DNA of 64,000 nt from Aquamicrobium lusatiense (GTDB lineage: Bacteria > Pseudomonadota > Alphaproteobacteria > Rhizobiales > Rhizobiaceae): positions 124,001 to 188,000 of the forward strand of contig NZ_JACHEU010000003.1 of NCBI RefSeq assembly GCF_014201615.1, read 5' to 3'. The notes under the pieces are model-generated. The model saw only the letters and a program-made list of their open reading frames with translations, did no database searches and was not told where the DNA came from. A program made the position numbers and the translations under genes. Shown piece after piece: positions 1 through 8,315 of this stretch (position 1 is its first letter; every line of letters begins with the position of its first letter).

Positions 1-1088
1 CGCGCGGAATGCATGTGGATGGCGCGGGCGAAGGCCTCCTTGCCGGTGCCCGTCTCGCCCTGCAGCAGGATGGGCAGGTCGGCATCCGCGACCCGGCGCG
101 CCAGTTCGACATTGCGCTGCATGCGCGGCTCACCGCCCGCGAGGCGCTCGAAGCCGGGCCCGGCCGCCGGCTGCCGGGCTGGCCCGCGCAGCCTGACGCC
201 GGGCGCAGGCGGCTGGACGATGACGCTGCTGCGTCGGCCATTCGGAAACGCGTAGGCATATTGCGCATCGCCACCCTGGGCGTCGAGCCGTTGCAGGCGT
301 CCGGCGCCACTTTCCAGCGCCCGCAGGGGAACGCCGAGCAACTCGCTGACGGGCTGGCGCAGCACATCGGCGCGCGCCGCGCTCAGAAGCCGCAGTGCGC
401 TTTCGGACGCGCCCGCGACGAAGCCGCCGTCATCCACCGCCAGCAGGGACTGGAAAACCTCGCCATTGATGTCGGGCGCCTGTGCCAGCCCGATCAGGAA
501 ATGGCTGCGGAAGCGGTTGCGGAACAGGGCCGTCTCGGTCCATCCGGCCGAGTCCCTCACCAGCCGGTGCAGCAGCTTCGCCTCGCCCGGCTGGATGCCG
601 GCATTGCCCGCCAGCGTCAGCACGCCGAGAATGTCGCCTTCGGGATCGACCATGGGCGTGGACACGCAGACGAACTTCTTGAGCCGGTTGTGATAGTGAT
701 CGGAGCCGATCACGAAGGTGCCGTGGCGCTCGACGAGCGTGGTGCCGATGCCATTGGTGCCGACGACGGATTCGTTCCACACCGACCCCTGCGCCAATCC
801 CTTGTCGCGCAGGTGATGCGCGGTCTCGGAATCGCAGAAATCCTTGACGACGACGCCGAGCCGGTCCGCGAACAGTACGCTGTAGCCGGTGTCGCGGACC
901 ACCTTGCGCATGTGGATCATGGCGCCCGAGCCGAACTCCACCCGGTCGAGCGTGCGCTCGAACCGCTGGCGGATCTCGCTGTCGGTCAGCCGCGCGGGCG
1001 GGAACGCCCCGTTCGGATCGAGATTGTAGTCATCCCGGCAGCGTTGCCATGAGGCGGCAAGCGCCGAGGCGGTTTCCACCGAAGCCAT
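1..1088 (-). CDS. Sigma-54-dependent transcriptional activator, AcoR-like (partial; C-terminal part beyond left edge)
   Basis: Only the N-terminal 362 codons or so lie in the window. Reading the minus strand from ATG at 1088 gives an N-terminal region like the GAF/sensor part of AcoR-type regulators (WNESVVGTNGIGT near residue 105). An AAA+ domain then begins, with Walker A GETGTGKE about 12 codons before the left edge. The family activates RNA polymerase-sigma-54 at -24/-12 promoters, often for alcohol, acetoin or aldehyde catabolism. It has the same architecture as the complete activator at 59074-60951. The start is the first ATG that keeps the AcoR-like N-terminus; the upstream sequence GGAGGCATC offers a weak ribosome site. 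The target operon is not visible and may lie to the left. Confidence 0.88.
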   Translation of the reverse strand, partial: MASVETASALAASWQRCRDDYNLDPNGAFPPARLTDSEIRQRFERTLDRVEFGSGAMIHMRKVVRDTGYSVLFADRLGVVVKDFCDSETAHHLRDKGLAQGSVWNESVVGTNGIGTTLVERHGTFVIGSDHYHNRLKKFVCVSTPMVDPEGDILGVLTLAGNAGIQPGEAKLLHRLVRDSAGWTETALFRNRFRSHFLIGLAQAPDINGEVFQSLLAVDDGGFVAGASESALRLLSAARADVLRQPVSELLGVPLRALESGAGRLQRLDAQGGDAQYAYAFPNGRRSSVIVQPPAPGVRLRGPARQPAAGPGFERLAGGEPRMQRNVELARRVADADLPILLQGETGTGKEAFARAIHMHSA

Positions 1089-1135
1089 GATGCCTCCCAA
1101 CAACCAGCCTCCTCGTCCCCACAGTGTGCGCCACC

Positions 1136-1152
1136 CTTGCCGCATCGGCAAG
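1136..1152. promoter_or_regulatory. Inverted repeat upstream of the activator gene
   Basis: CTTGCCG at 1136-1142 and CGGCAAG at 1146-1152 form a perfect 7-bp inverted repeat around CAT, about 50 bp upstream of the activator start. It could be an operator or an mRNA hairpin. No promoter was recognised with confidence in the 1089-1316 gap. Confidence 0.3.
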
Positions 1153-1263
1153 AGGCCTGACGGCGGGAAGCGCAGTGCCCCGGTTCAGGAAGAGGTCTCG
1201 GGGGTGATGCCCTGCTTCAGCAGGCAACGGCTTCGATGCCGCCATGAGCGCCATGGATAAGGC

Positions 1264-1293
1264 GGAAGAGCGCTCGATGGAGCGCACTCTTCC
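1264..1293 (-). terminator. Possible terminator hairpin after the DUF1684 gene
   Basis: GGAAGAGCGCTC (1264-1275) pairs with GAGCGCACTCTTCC (1280-1293), with a 2-nt bulge and a GATG loop. It lies 23 bp past the stop codon at 1317 of the minus-strand operon. No strong U-tract follows, so termination is plausible but not certain. Confidence 0.4.
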
Positions 1294-1316
1294 ATACCTC
1301 ATGATCAGGGCTTGTC

Positions 1317-2189
1317 TCAGACCTTATAGGTCATGGTCCGCACGATATCCCGCGCGGGGCGCTTTTCGCCGGCCAGCACCTCGAAATCGAGCTGGTTCTC
1401 GGCAGGCGCCAGCGGGCAGGTGACGAAGTTGGTGAAGGCGCAGGGCAGGGCGACCGCATAGTTGAAGTCGATCCAGTCGATACGCGTCTTCGCCTCGTCG
1501 GCGAACTGCAGCTCGATCACCCGGCCCGCACCATAGGTCACCGGGCCGCTGGTCCTGTCGCGTATATGCGCCACCGGCTGCACGCCGGCCGGCGTATCCT
1601 TGCCGATCAGCACGAGGCTGTAGCTTTTGCCATTGTGCTGGAAGGTGAAGGTGCCGATGCGCGGGGTCGATTCACGCACCCCCGCTTCCACGGTTTCCGC
1701 TTCATATTCGGTCTTCGGGGTCGGCGTGTAGACGCCGGGAATGCGCCATGCGGGATCGTAGTCGAAAGCCGAGACGCCGGCGTCCTCAAGACGTGCCGCC
1801 TGGCGCGGATCGCGCACGCGCACGCCATAGAGCGGCTTGCCGTCCTGCGTGGTGCGCAGGATCGCCTCGACCTCGTTGAGGCCGAAATAGACCGGCAGGC
1901 TCTTGCCGTGGCCATAGGTCTGGTTGCGGCCGGGGATGATCTCGACCGGGGCGGCGGGATATTCGCCATTCACCGACAGGGTCGGGCCGGAGGTGGGCGG
2001 GGTGAACATGATGCGCCCGCCTTCGACCGACCAGAGGCCGGGCAGCATGTCGAAGCTGACATCCCTGTCACCCTCTTCCAGCCAGTACTGGGCAACCAGC
2101 GAGGTCCAGCCATAGGGGCGGAACATGGTGGCGACATGGGCATAGCGCCATTCGCGCCACTGGCCTTCCAGATGTTCTGTCGTGGGCAT
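1317..2189 (-). CDS. DUF1684 domain-containing protein
   Basis: A 290-residue protein with no signal peptide or membrane segments. It resembles DUF1684 proteins, a bacterial family with no established function: conserved stretches include RIGTFTF around residue 180, YGAGRVIELQF, and the C-terminal IDWIDFNYAVALPCAF. Here an extra N-terminal part (about 120 residues) precedes the usual domain. The start ATG at 2189 is set by a strong ribosome site (GGAAAGGAAGAG); a longer reading frame upstream overlaps the previous gene and is not needed. It is the last gene of the operon 7860-1317, following the BAAT-family hydrolase after 23 bp, which suggests a role in the same catabolic route. Confidence 0.75.
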   Translation of the reverse strand: MPTTEHLEGQWREWRYAHVATMFRPYGWTSLVAQYWLEEGDRDVSFDMLPGLWSVEGGRIMFTPPTSGPTLSVNGEYPAAPVEIIPGRNQTYGHGKSLPVYFGLNEVEAILRTTQDGKPLYGVRVRDPRQAARLEDAGVSAFDYDPAWRIPGVYTPTPKTEYEAETVEAGVRESTPRIGTFTFQHNGKSYSLVLIGKDTPAGVQPVAHIRDRTSGPVTYGAGRVIELQFADEAKTRIDWIDFNYAVALPCAFTNFVTCPLAPAENQLDFEVLAGEKRPARDIVRTMTYKV

Positions 2190-2212
2190 GTTGCTCTTCC
2201 TTTCCAGGGAAT

Positions 2213-3556
2213 TCAGGTGTCGGCCGGGGCGTTGGGAAGCTTTCCGGTGGTGCCGGTGACTTCGCCCAGGAATTCGAGAACGCCGCGCCATGAGCCGACA
2301 TCGGCCGCGGCATTGCCGGCCGGCGTGCCGCCATTGGTGTAGGGCACCTTCGAGACCGGATGCTCGCGGGTCAGCTGCGTCGACGGCACGACGGGAATGT
2401 TGATGGCGTGGCCGGCATCGTCGAAATCGAGATGGCGCACCAGATGCGGATGGTTGTGCCGGCGCAGCGTCGACACCACCATGCGCGAATAGAGGCTGGA
2501 GGGCCATGCGCGGTCGTCGCGGCCGGAAATCAGCAGCACCGGGCCGGCGATCTTTTCGACCGGAATGCGGGCGCGGGCCGCCAGCTCCGTATCCTTCAGG
2601 CCCTCGAAGAACACCGAATGATGGCGTGTCGGCGGCACCGCACCCGCCCATGGATGCCAGTGCACGGCGCTGTTGTTGTCCCACAGATGCGGCAGGGCCT
2701 CGCCGTTGCGGGTCCATGTCACGCCCTGCCAGCCGCCGCGCGCCGGATCGCCGGCCCCCTGCGCGCCATGGACCATGGCGCCGGGCACGAAGGCGATGAC
2801 CGCCGACACAAGATTGGGGAAGGTGGCGCCAAGCAGCAGCGCCAGCTCGCCGCCGCGCGACTGTCCGCTCAGAGCGACGAAGCCGTCCTTTGGCGCGAGC
2901 TTCGCATGCGCATAGCGCAGGCCGGCTTCCAGATATTCGAGCGGCGTTTCGGTGATGTAGGGCGACAGGCCCGGCGCCTTGAAATAGCCGAGCGCGAAGG
3001 CGGTGTAGCCTCGCGAGGCAAGCAGGGCCGCGCGCGGTTCGTTGATGCCGCCGCCCGAGCCGTTCAGCACCACCACGACCGGATGCGGGCCGGGCTCGGC
3101 CGGGGTGAACAGGGTTCCCACCAGCCCGTCCTCGCGAATCTCGCGGCGGCCGATGCCGACAGACGCGAAACGCTGCAGAAGTTCTGCATCGGCGCTGGCC
3201 CCATCGACGGTTTCGACGGTGAGCAGGGTGCGCAGCGGCACCATGACATCGATGGGGAAGATTTCATTGCTGGTGCCGTCGACGGGTTGCTGGCTCCAGA
3301 CCGGCCCCATCGGCGCGACGCGGGCATAGTCGCCGCCGACCGGGGCGTCGCGGCTGAGATCGACCACGCCATCGGCATCGGCCATGAAGCTTGCCTGGCT
3401 CATCCATTCGACGCCGTTGCCGCGCAGGGTGCGGGCGGAAATGGCGACGCGCTCATCGGGCACCAGACCGGAAACGACGATGCGGCGCGGCTCATCGATC
3501 AGCGCATCGACGGGTTCGATCGAAAAGACGGGTACGGAAACAGGTTTCGTCGTCAT
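2213..3556 (-). CDS. Acyl-CoA thioester hydrolase / BAAT-family alpha/beta hydrolase
   Basis: A 447-residue protein with the two-part layout of acyl-CoA thioesterases and bile acid-CoA:amino acid N-acyltransferases. It has an N-terminal beta-sandwich domain (about residues 10-135) and a C-terminal alpha/beta-hydrolase domain. The nucleophile elbow is SGQSRGGE, and the later acid and base are seen in SGRDDRAWPS and DDAGH. The nucleophile is serine, as in thioesterases, rather than the cysteine of the conjugating enzymes, so hydrolysis is the likelier activity. ATG at 3556 is chosen; a GTG at 3565 would overlap the stop of the upstream dehydrogenase gene (GTGA) and is a real alternative. The gene is translationally coupled to that gene. 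Confidence 0.85.
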   Translation of the reverse strand: MTTKPVSVPVFSIEPVDALIDEPRRIVVSGLVPDERVAISARTLRGNGVEWMSQASFMADADGVVDLSRDAPVGGDYARVAPMGPVWSQQPVDGTSNEIFPIDVMVPLRTLLTVETVDGASADAELLQRFASVGIGRREIREDGLVGTLFTPAEPGPHPVVVVLNGSGGGINEPRAALLASRGYTAFALGYFKAPGLSPYITETPLEYLEAGLRYAHAKLAPKDGFVALSGQSRGGELALLLGATFPNLVSAVIAFVPGAMVHGAQGAGDPARGGWQGVTWTRNGEALPHLWDNNSAVHWHPWAGAVPPTRHHSVFFEGLKDTELAARARIPVEKIAGPVLLISGRDDRAWPSSLYSRMVVSTLRRHNHPHLVRHLDFDDAGHAINIPVVPSTQLTREHPVSKVPYTNGGTPAGNAAADVGSWRGVLEFLGEVTGTTGKLPNAPADT

Positions 3557-3561
3557 CGGGA

Positions 3562-4467
3562 TCACCGTGTGTTCATGCGCGCGAGATGGGCGTCGAAGCG
3601 CCGGGCAAAGTCGTCGTCCAGAACGGTGTCCGGCAACACCGCGCCGCCGCGCGGCCAGTAGCCGCCGCCGCCGGTCCAGTCGCTTTTCAGGGCGGCGAGC
3701 TTGTCCTGCCAGCCGGTGCGTTCTTCCGCGGCTCCCGGATCGAAGGCGAGGAGGAAGACGCCGCGCCCCTTCGGATCGCCCCGCCCGGCACCGGCGACGC
3801 CGGCCATCAGTTCGACGACGAGGCCGAGCAGCGAGCCGATCTGGCCGCCGCGCGGCAGCAGCGCGGCCACCTCGGCGGCAATGGTCGTGGGCCTGCCTTC
3901 GCCGTCCACCGCGATGCCTTCGCGCACCGGCGTGCCATCGGTGCGGGCGTTGCGGATGTCGGCCATGGTGGCGGAACTGCTGGCAATGTCGATGATGACG
4001 CGGTCATCGCCGTGGCCCATGGCCAGCGCGAAAGGGTTGGTGCCGATCACCGGCCGCGCGCCGCCATGCGGGGCCACGAAAGGCGGGCCCTCGGCCCCCG
4101 CCATGCCGACAAGGCCGGCATCGGCCAGATGGCGCACGAACGGAGCGAGGCGGCCAAAACCCCGCACGCCGCGCAGGAAGATGGCAGCGATGCCCAGCCG
4201 GCGCGTGGCCTCGGCCAGATCTAGCGTCGCGCTGGCCACGGCGAGCGGCGCAAAGCAAGCGGAACAGTCGAGCCAGCTTACGGCCTGCGGCGCGACGGCT
4301 TCCGGCACGGCGGAGGCTTGCGCCGTCCACTCGTCGAGCATGGCGATGCCGAAGCGCGGCAGGCCGAGCGCATCGGCCTCGACCAGCGCCGAGGCTGCAA
4401 GCTTCGCGGCCGCACTGCCGCCCAGAGCCGCCGACAGGCGCTCCACCGCATCGTGAACCCGGATCAT
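3562..4467 (-). CDS. Ldh2-family (malate/L-lactate dehydrogenase-type) oxidoreductase
   Basis: A 301-residue NAD(P)-dependent dehydrogenase of the Ldh2/ureidoglycolate/delta-1-piperideine-2-carboxylate reductase superfamily. Family signatures are RPVIGTNPFALAMG near residue 140, a following IDIASS segment, and the GSLLGLVVELMAGV helix near residue 215. Members interconvert 2-oxo (or imino) acids and 2-hydroxy (or amino) acids; the substrate here is unknown. It is shorter than usual (330-360 residues), mostly at the N-terminus. Its ATG overlaps the stop of the GntR gene by four bases (ATGA), so the two are coupled. Its place between a GntR regulator and a BAAT-type hydrolase suggests degradation of a hydroxy- or oxo-acid or its conjugate. 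Confidence 0.85.
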   Translation of the reverse strand: MIRVHDAVERLSAALGGSAAAKLAASALVEADALGLPRFGIAMLDEWTAQASAVPEAVAPQAVSWLDCSACFAPLAVASATLDLAEATRRLGIAAIFLRGVRGFGRLAPFVRHLADAGLVGMAGAEGPPFVAPHGGARPVIGTNPFALAMGHGDDRVIIDIASSSATMADIRNARTDGTPVREGIAVDGEGRPTTIAAEVAALLPRGGQIGSLLGLVVELMAGVAGAGRGDPKGRGVFLLAFDPGAAEERTGWQDKLAALKSDWTGGGGYWPRGGAVLPDTVLDDDFARRFDAHLARMNTR

Positions 4468-5186
4468 TCGCCTGCGCTCCGCCCGGTTCCGCCGGTCTGG
4501 ATTTCGTTCCGGGAGAGATAGCCCAGCGTCATCAGGCGCTCGATCAGGAATTCCCGGCTGCTCCTGATATGGGCGGTCTCGATCGCGGCCGCGCGCTCGC
4601 CGTCACCGGCCTCGATGGCATCGACCAGCGCCGTATGCTCGTCGGAATGCTCGCCGGTCTTGACGGTGAAATCGATGGCGAAGCGCAAAAGCCGCTCCAG
4701 TTCGTCGAACAGGTTTTCCGAAAGCGCGACCACGCGCCGGTTGCGGCTGCAACGGGCGATGGCGATGTGGAAGCGGCGCGCGACCTGCTGCATGGCACCG
4801 ATGTCGAGCGGGGCGGCATATTCCGAAACGATCCGGCGCAGCGTCGCGATGTCGGCGCTGGTGGCGTAGCGGGCCGCCTGCCTTGCCGCGTGCGGTCCGA
4901 TCGCAGCGCGCAGGTCGAGGATTTCATGCACGGCCTGAAAGGTGATCGGGGCGACGCGATAGCCGCTGCGCGGCAGGATCGCGACCAGCCCGTCGGCGGC
5001 AAGCTTCTGCATGGCATCGCGCACCGGCGTCTTCGAGACCTCGTAGCGCTGGGCGATCGAAGCCGCATCGAGCGTCGTCCCCGGCGCGATCTCACAGCGC
5101 ATGATCTCCTGCCGCAGCGCAGCATAGATGCGCTCCGAAACAGGTGCATTTGCGATGGGAGTGGGGTCAGCGGCGTCGATGGTCAT
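4464..5186 (-). CDS. GntR-family (FCD domain) transcriptional regulator
   Basis: A 240-residue regulator. An N-terminal winged helix-turn-helix spans about residues 18-82 (LRQEIMRCEIAPGTTLD, then YEVSKTPVRDAMQKL). A helical FCD ligand-binding domain follows at about 90-220, with the usual RFHIAIARCSRN stretch. FadR-subfamily regulators of this type usually repress a neighbouring catabolic operon and are released by a pathway intermediate. It sits inside the operon, 21 bp after the permease gene and overlapping the dehydrogenase gene. The palindrome at 7987-7998 in front of the operon is the natural candidate for its operator. The start ATG at 5186 follows AGGAT. Confidence 0.93.
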   Translation of the reverse strand: MTIDAADPTPIANAPVSERIYAALRQEIMRCEIAPGTTLDAASIAQRYEVSKTPVRDAMQKLAADGLVAILPRSGYRVAPITFQAVHEILDLRAAIGPHAARQAARYATSADIATLRRIVSEYAAPLDIGAMQQVARRFHIAIARCSRNRRVVALSENLFDELERLLRFAIDFTVKTGEHSDEHTALVDAIEAGDGERAAAIETAHIRSSREFLIERLMTLGYLSRNEIQTGGTGRSAGE

Positions 5187-5207
5187 GGGCTTGCGATCCT
5201 CAGCCCG

Positions 5208-6035
5208 TCAATGCCTGGCCCAGGGCACGAACCGCCGCTCCAGCGCCTCAAGCGCCAGAATGGTGAGGTAGCCCATGACCGAGATCACCACGATGCCAAC
5301 GAACATGCGCGACACGGCGAAGGTCTGCCACGATGCCCAGATGAAGAAGCCGACGCCGCTGCGCGCGCCGAGGAACTCGGCGGCCGCGATGATGATGTAG
5401 GAGGAGCCGGCCGCGAGCTTCAGCCCGGTGAAGATGCTGGGCAGCGCGGCGGGAAAGGCGACGCGCCAGAAGGTCTGGAAGCGGGTTGCGCCGGCGTTCC
5501 TTGCCACATCCATGTAGATCTGCGGCGTCTGCATCACCCCGCCCATGGTGTTGTAGAACATCAGGAAGAACACGCCGATGGCGATGACCACGAACTTCGA
5601 GGCGTCGCCGACACCGAAGATCAGCAGGATCAGCGGCAGGATGGCGATTTTCGGCACGGGATAGAGCGCCGCGAAGATGGGGCCGAGCACGCGGCGCACC
5701 GGCTGCGACAGTCCCAGAATGAGCCCGATGACGATGCCGGGAACCGCGCCCATGAGGTAGCCGATGCCCACCCGGCGCAGCGTCGCGCCGATGTGCTGGA
5801 ACAGCTCGAGGCTCACGATCATGCGCCATGCCGTATCGGCAATGGCGCTGGGTGCGGGAAAGAAGCGCCGGTCGATGAGGTTGAACTGGCTGGACAGCTC
5901 CCACAGCAGCAGGAGCAGCAGCGGGCTGAAATAGGAGGCGATGCGGAAGATCCGCTCGCGGCGGGCGGGCGCCTTGAGCCTGCGCCATTCATCTTCGGTC
6001 AGATGGACGGAGGTTTTGGTGGAAACAGCGCTCAT
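5208..6035 (-). CDS. ABC transporter permease, SsuC/TauC-like
   Basis: A permease of about 275 residues with six predicted membrane segments and the EAA loop typical of nitrate/sulfonate/taurine-type importers (DVARNAGATRFQTFWRVAFP, about residue 185). It belongs with the ATPase at 6038-6832 and binding protein at 6841-7860. The start at ATG 6035 is preferred because GGAGG lies 7 bases upstream; an ATG at 6041 overlaps the ATPase stop (ATGA) but would have almost no spacing to that site. The substrate cannot be read from the permease. Confidence 0.92.
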   Translation of the reverse strand: MSAVSTKTSVHLTEDEWRRLKAPARRERIFRIASYFSPLLLLLLWELSSQFNLIDRRFFPAPSAIADTAWRMIVSLELFQHIGATLRRVGIGYLMGAVPGIVIGLILGLSQPVRRVLGPIFAALYPVPKIAILPLILLIFGVGDASKFVVIAIGVFFLMFYNTMGGVMQTPQIYMDVARNAGATRFQTFWRVAFPAALPSIFTGLKLAAGSSYIIIAAAEFLGARSGVGFFIWASWQTFAVSRMFVGIVVISVMGYLTILALEALERRFVPWARH

Positions 6036-6037
6036 CT

Positions 6038-6832
6038 TCATGCCTCCACGGGCGAGGCCAGCAGGCGCCAGACCTCATAGGTCAGATCCCAGAAGCGCTT
6101 GTCGCGGCGCATCTCGACGACATCGCGCGGGCGCTCGAACGGCACCGCAAGGTCGGCCACCAGCCGGCCGGGACGCGGCGACATGACCAGAACGCGGTCG
6201 GCCAGCGTCAGCGCCTCATCGACGCTGTGGGTAATGAAGACGACAGTCTTGCCGGTGGTTTCCCAGATGCGCAGCAGTTCCTGCTGGAGCACGAGACGGG
6301 TCTGCTCGTCGAGCGCGCCGAAGGGCTCGTCCATCAAAAGGATCTCGCGGTCGTCGACCAGCGCGCGCGCAACCGAGACGCGCTGCTTCATGCCGCCGGA
6401 AAGCTGGTGCGGGCGGGCCGTGGCGAATTCCGTGAGGCCGGTGAGCGCCAGCATGTCGCGCACGCGAGCTTCCTTTTCCGCGCGGGCAACGCCCTTGAGG
6501 CTCAAAGGAAAGGCGATGTTTTCCGACACCGTCAGCCACGGCAAAACCGAAGCTTCCTGAAACACCATGGCCGGCGGCGTGGCGCTGTGCAGCTTCACCG
6601 TTCCGCTGAGCTGCTCTTCAAGGCCGGCAAGAATGCGCAGCACCGTGGTCTTGCCGCAGCCGCTGGGGCCCACGATGCAGACGAACTCGCCGCGCTTGAC
6701 GGAAAAGCTGACGTCGGAGACGGCCACGGTGACGCGGTCGCCTTCGCTGTCGTAGAAGGCCTTTGTCAGGTGGCTGACCTCGACGGCCGGTTTCGTTTCC
6801 TGCGCCGCCGCCGGGCGTGCTGCCTCATCCAT
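6038..6832 (-). CDS. ABC transporter ATP-binding protein, SsuB/TauB-like
   Basis: A 264-residue ATPase with Walker A GPSGCGKTT, the signature LSGGMKQRVSVARAL, Walker B ILLMDEPFGALDE and the switch histidine in VFITHSVDEAL. The pattern matches nitrate/sulfonate/taurine-type ATPases. ATG at 6832 is chosen because GAGG lies six bases before it; a GTG at 6844 overlapping the binding-protein stop is the alternative. It energises uptake together with its two neighbours. Confidence 0.93.
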   Translation of the reverse strand: MDEAARPAAAQETKPAVEVSHLTKAFYDSEGDRVTVAVSDVSFSVKRGEFVCIVGPSGCGKTTVLRILAGLEEQLSGTVKLHSATPPAMVFQEASVLPWLTVSENIAFPLSLKGVARAEKEARVRDMLALTGLTEFATARPHQLSGGMKQRVSVARALVDDREILLMDEPFGALDEQTRLVLQQELLRIWETTGKTVVFITHSVDEALTLADRVLVMSPRPGRLVADLAVPFERPRDVVEMRRDKRFWDLTYEVWRLLASPVEA

Positions 6833-6840
6833 CGCTGGCC

Positions 6841-7860
6841 TCACGGCTTGCTTGCGAGCAGGTCGTTGGCACGCTTGAGAAGATCGACGCGGTAGACGCT
6901 TTCGATGTCCACCGGACCGTCATATTCGAGCGCGCCGCGCTTGCGGAAGAATTCCTCCTGCTCGCGCACCGAGGCCATGTCGATGGCCCCGTCCTCCGAG
7001 CGCACGGTATAGGGAATGCCGCGCAGGGCGTCGGGCTCGGTGCCGGTGTATTTCGCCACGACGTCGAGGATCTTCGCGTCCTCCCATCCGCCATTGTCGA
7101 GCAGGCGGGCAGCCTTGAGATAGGCGGCCATGAACTTCACCACCGCATCCTCGTTTGCGGCGACGAAATCCTGATTGAAGGCGATCAGGCCGAGTTCGGT
7201 GCCGAAAGTGTGGTCCTCGACCAGACGGCGGCCGAGGCCCTGCTTTTCCAGCTGGCCGGCGAAAGGCTCGATGCTCCAGCCGGCATCCAGCGCGCCGTTG
7301 GCGAAGGCGGCGGCGGTCGCGGGCGGCGGCAGGAAGACCGGCTCGACGTCGTCGAAGGTCAGGCCGCCCTTTTCAAGCGCCTTGCCGACGGAGAACATGC
7401 CGAAGCCGCCGGGGCCGGGAATGCCGATGCGCTTGCCCTTGAGATCGGCGACGGAGCGAACGCCGGCGTCCCACGCGGTCTGCGAAACCATGAAAGGCGA
7501 GGGGGAAGGCACGGTCCAAGGCATGCGGGCCGAGGTGGCGATGATCGCGACGGTGGCGCCGCGATCCAGCGCGTTGAACAGGCTGGAGGCCCAGGTGGCG
7601 GCGCCGGCTTCGATGTTGCCGGAAGCGAGCATCTGGATGGTTTCGGCCGTGTCGCCCTTCGGCGAGAGCGTCACGTCGACACCGAAGTCGTCGAAGTAGC
7701 CAAGCTCCTCGGCGACGAAGAAGGGCGCATAGTCGGCATAGGGCGAATAGAGGAATTCGATCTTCGGCAGGTCCTGCGCGAAGGCCGGGACGGCGAACGA
7801 GCCTGCCAGAGCCGCTGCGGCAGCGGCTGCGATGAGATCACGACGGCTGATTGATGACAT
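6841..7860 (-). CDS. ABC transporter substrate-binding protein (NMT1/SsuA-like, Tat signal)
   Basis: A 339-residue periplasmic protein. The N-terminus has a twin-arginine motif (SISRRDLIA) and a hydrophobic stretch ending AFAQ, a signal peptidase site near residue 29. The mature part has the NMT1/THI5/SsuA fold signatures: PFFVAEELGYFDDFGVDV, the DLKGKRIGIPG loop, and WSIEPFAGQLEKQGLG. Relatives bind sulfonates, nitrate, thiamine precursors, riboflavin or aromatic acids, so the ligand is open. The start ATG at 7860 follows AAGGAAG and gives a proper signal peptide; a longer frame to 7923 does not. It is the first gene of the minus-strand operon. Confidence 0.93.
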   Translation of the reverse strand: MSSISRRDLIAAAAAAALAGSFAVPAFAQDLPKIEFLYSPYADYAPFFVAEELGYFDDFGVDVTLSPKGDTAETIQMLASGNIEAGAATWASSLFNALDRGATVAIIATSARMPWTVPSPSPFMVSQTAWDAGVRSVADLKGKRIGIPGPGGFGMFSVGKALEKGGLTFDDVEPVFLPPPATAAAFANGALDAGWSIEPFAGQLEKQGLGRRLVEDHTFGTELGLIAFNQDFVAANEDAVVKFMAAYLKAARLLDNGGWEDAKILDVVAKYTGTEPDALRGIPYTVRSEDGAIDMASVREQEEFFRKRGALEYDGPVDIESVYRVDLLKRANDLLASKP

Positions 7861-7977
7861 GCGCGAGACTTCCTTTCGTGCGCCAGTGCGTCCTTGCGGC
7901 GCCGGCATCCCACATCCCGTCACGGCCCGGAGGCGAAGACCTTTCGCGCGTGATCAGATGGTCCAACCGGACACTGT

Positions 7978-8006
7978 GATGTAACTCTGATGCATCAGTC
8001 TTGCAA
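7978..8006 (-). promoter_or_regulatory. Probable promoter of the 7860-1317 operon with an operator in the spacer
   Basis: On the minus strand a -35-like TTGCAA (8006-8001) is followed by 17 bp and a -10-like TACATC (7983-7978). The spacer contains the perfect 12-bp palindrome CTGATGCATCAG (7987-7998). A repressor bound there would block the polymerase directly. The GntR protein encoded in the operon is the obvious candidate. The -10 match is modest. Confidence 0.5.
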
Positions 8007-8015
8007 CCAGATATT

Positions 8016-8036
8016 CCAAAGCAACGGCTGCTTTGG
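8016..8036. repeat. Hairpin-forming inverted repeat in the 7861-8315 gap
   Basis: CCAAAGCA (8016-8023) and TGCTTTGG (8029-8036) are a perfect 8-bp inverted repeat with a 5-nt spacer, ten bases upstream of the promoter region. It may be a second regulator site or a terminator of something unseen. The remainder of the gap (8037-8315) holds no gene or convincing signal that I can see, apart from a ribosome site just before 8316. Confidence 0.35.
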
Positions 8037-8315
8037 TCTGGCATGCAGGATGAGCCGGCCTTGTTTTCGGGCCTGCTCTTGCAACAGGCTGCTATCTGGC
8101 TGGAAGAGTGCTTGCCACGGAAGGAAAAACCTTCTGTTCTTTTGCTCAGGGCGGAAATTTATTCCGGCCTGGGTGGGGAAGATTTTCACCCGATCGACAG
8201 TCAGACCTTAAGGGTTTGCGCGTATGGAAAGCGGCAACGGCCTGTTGTGCGATCTGTGCGGTGCCTGCGGCGGCAGGCGGCAGGCGCCGGCCACCCGCAA
8301 TGATGTGAGGGGAAC

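Noticed and set aside
9..1052. Long plus-strand open frame
   Set aside because: It is antisense to a clear AcoR-like regulator read on the minus strand. Many similar long frames in this high-GC DNA (for example 45397-47475 minus, 48626-50416 minus, 59158-61116 minus) are also shadows of real genes.
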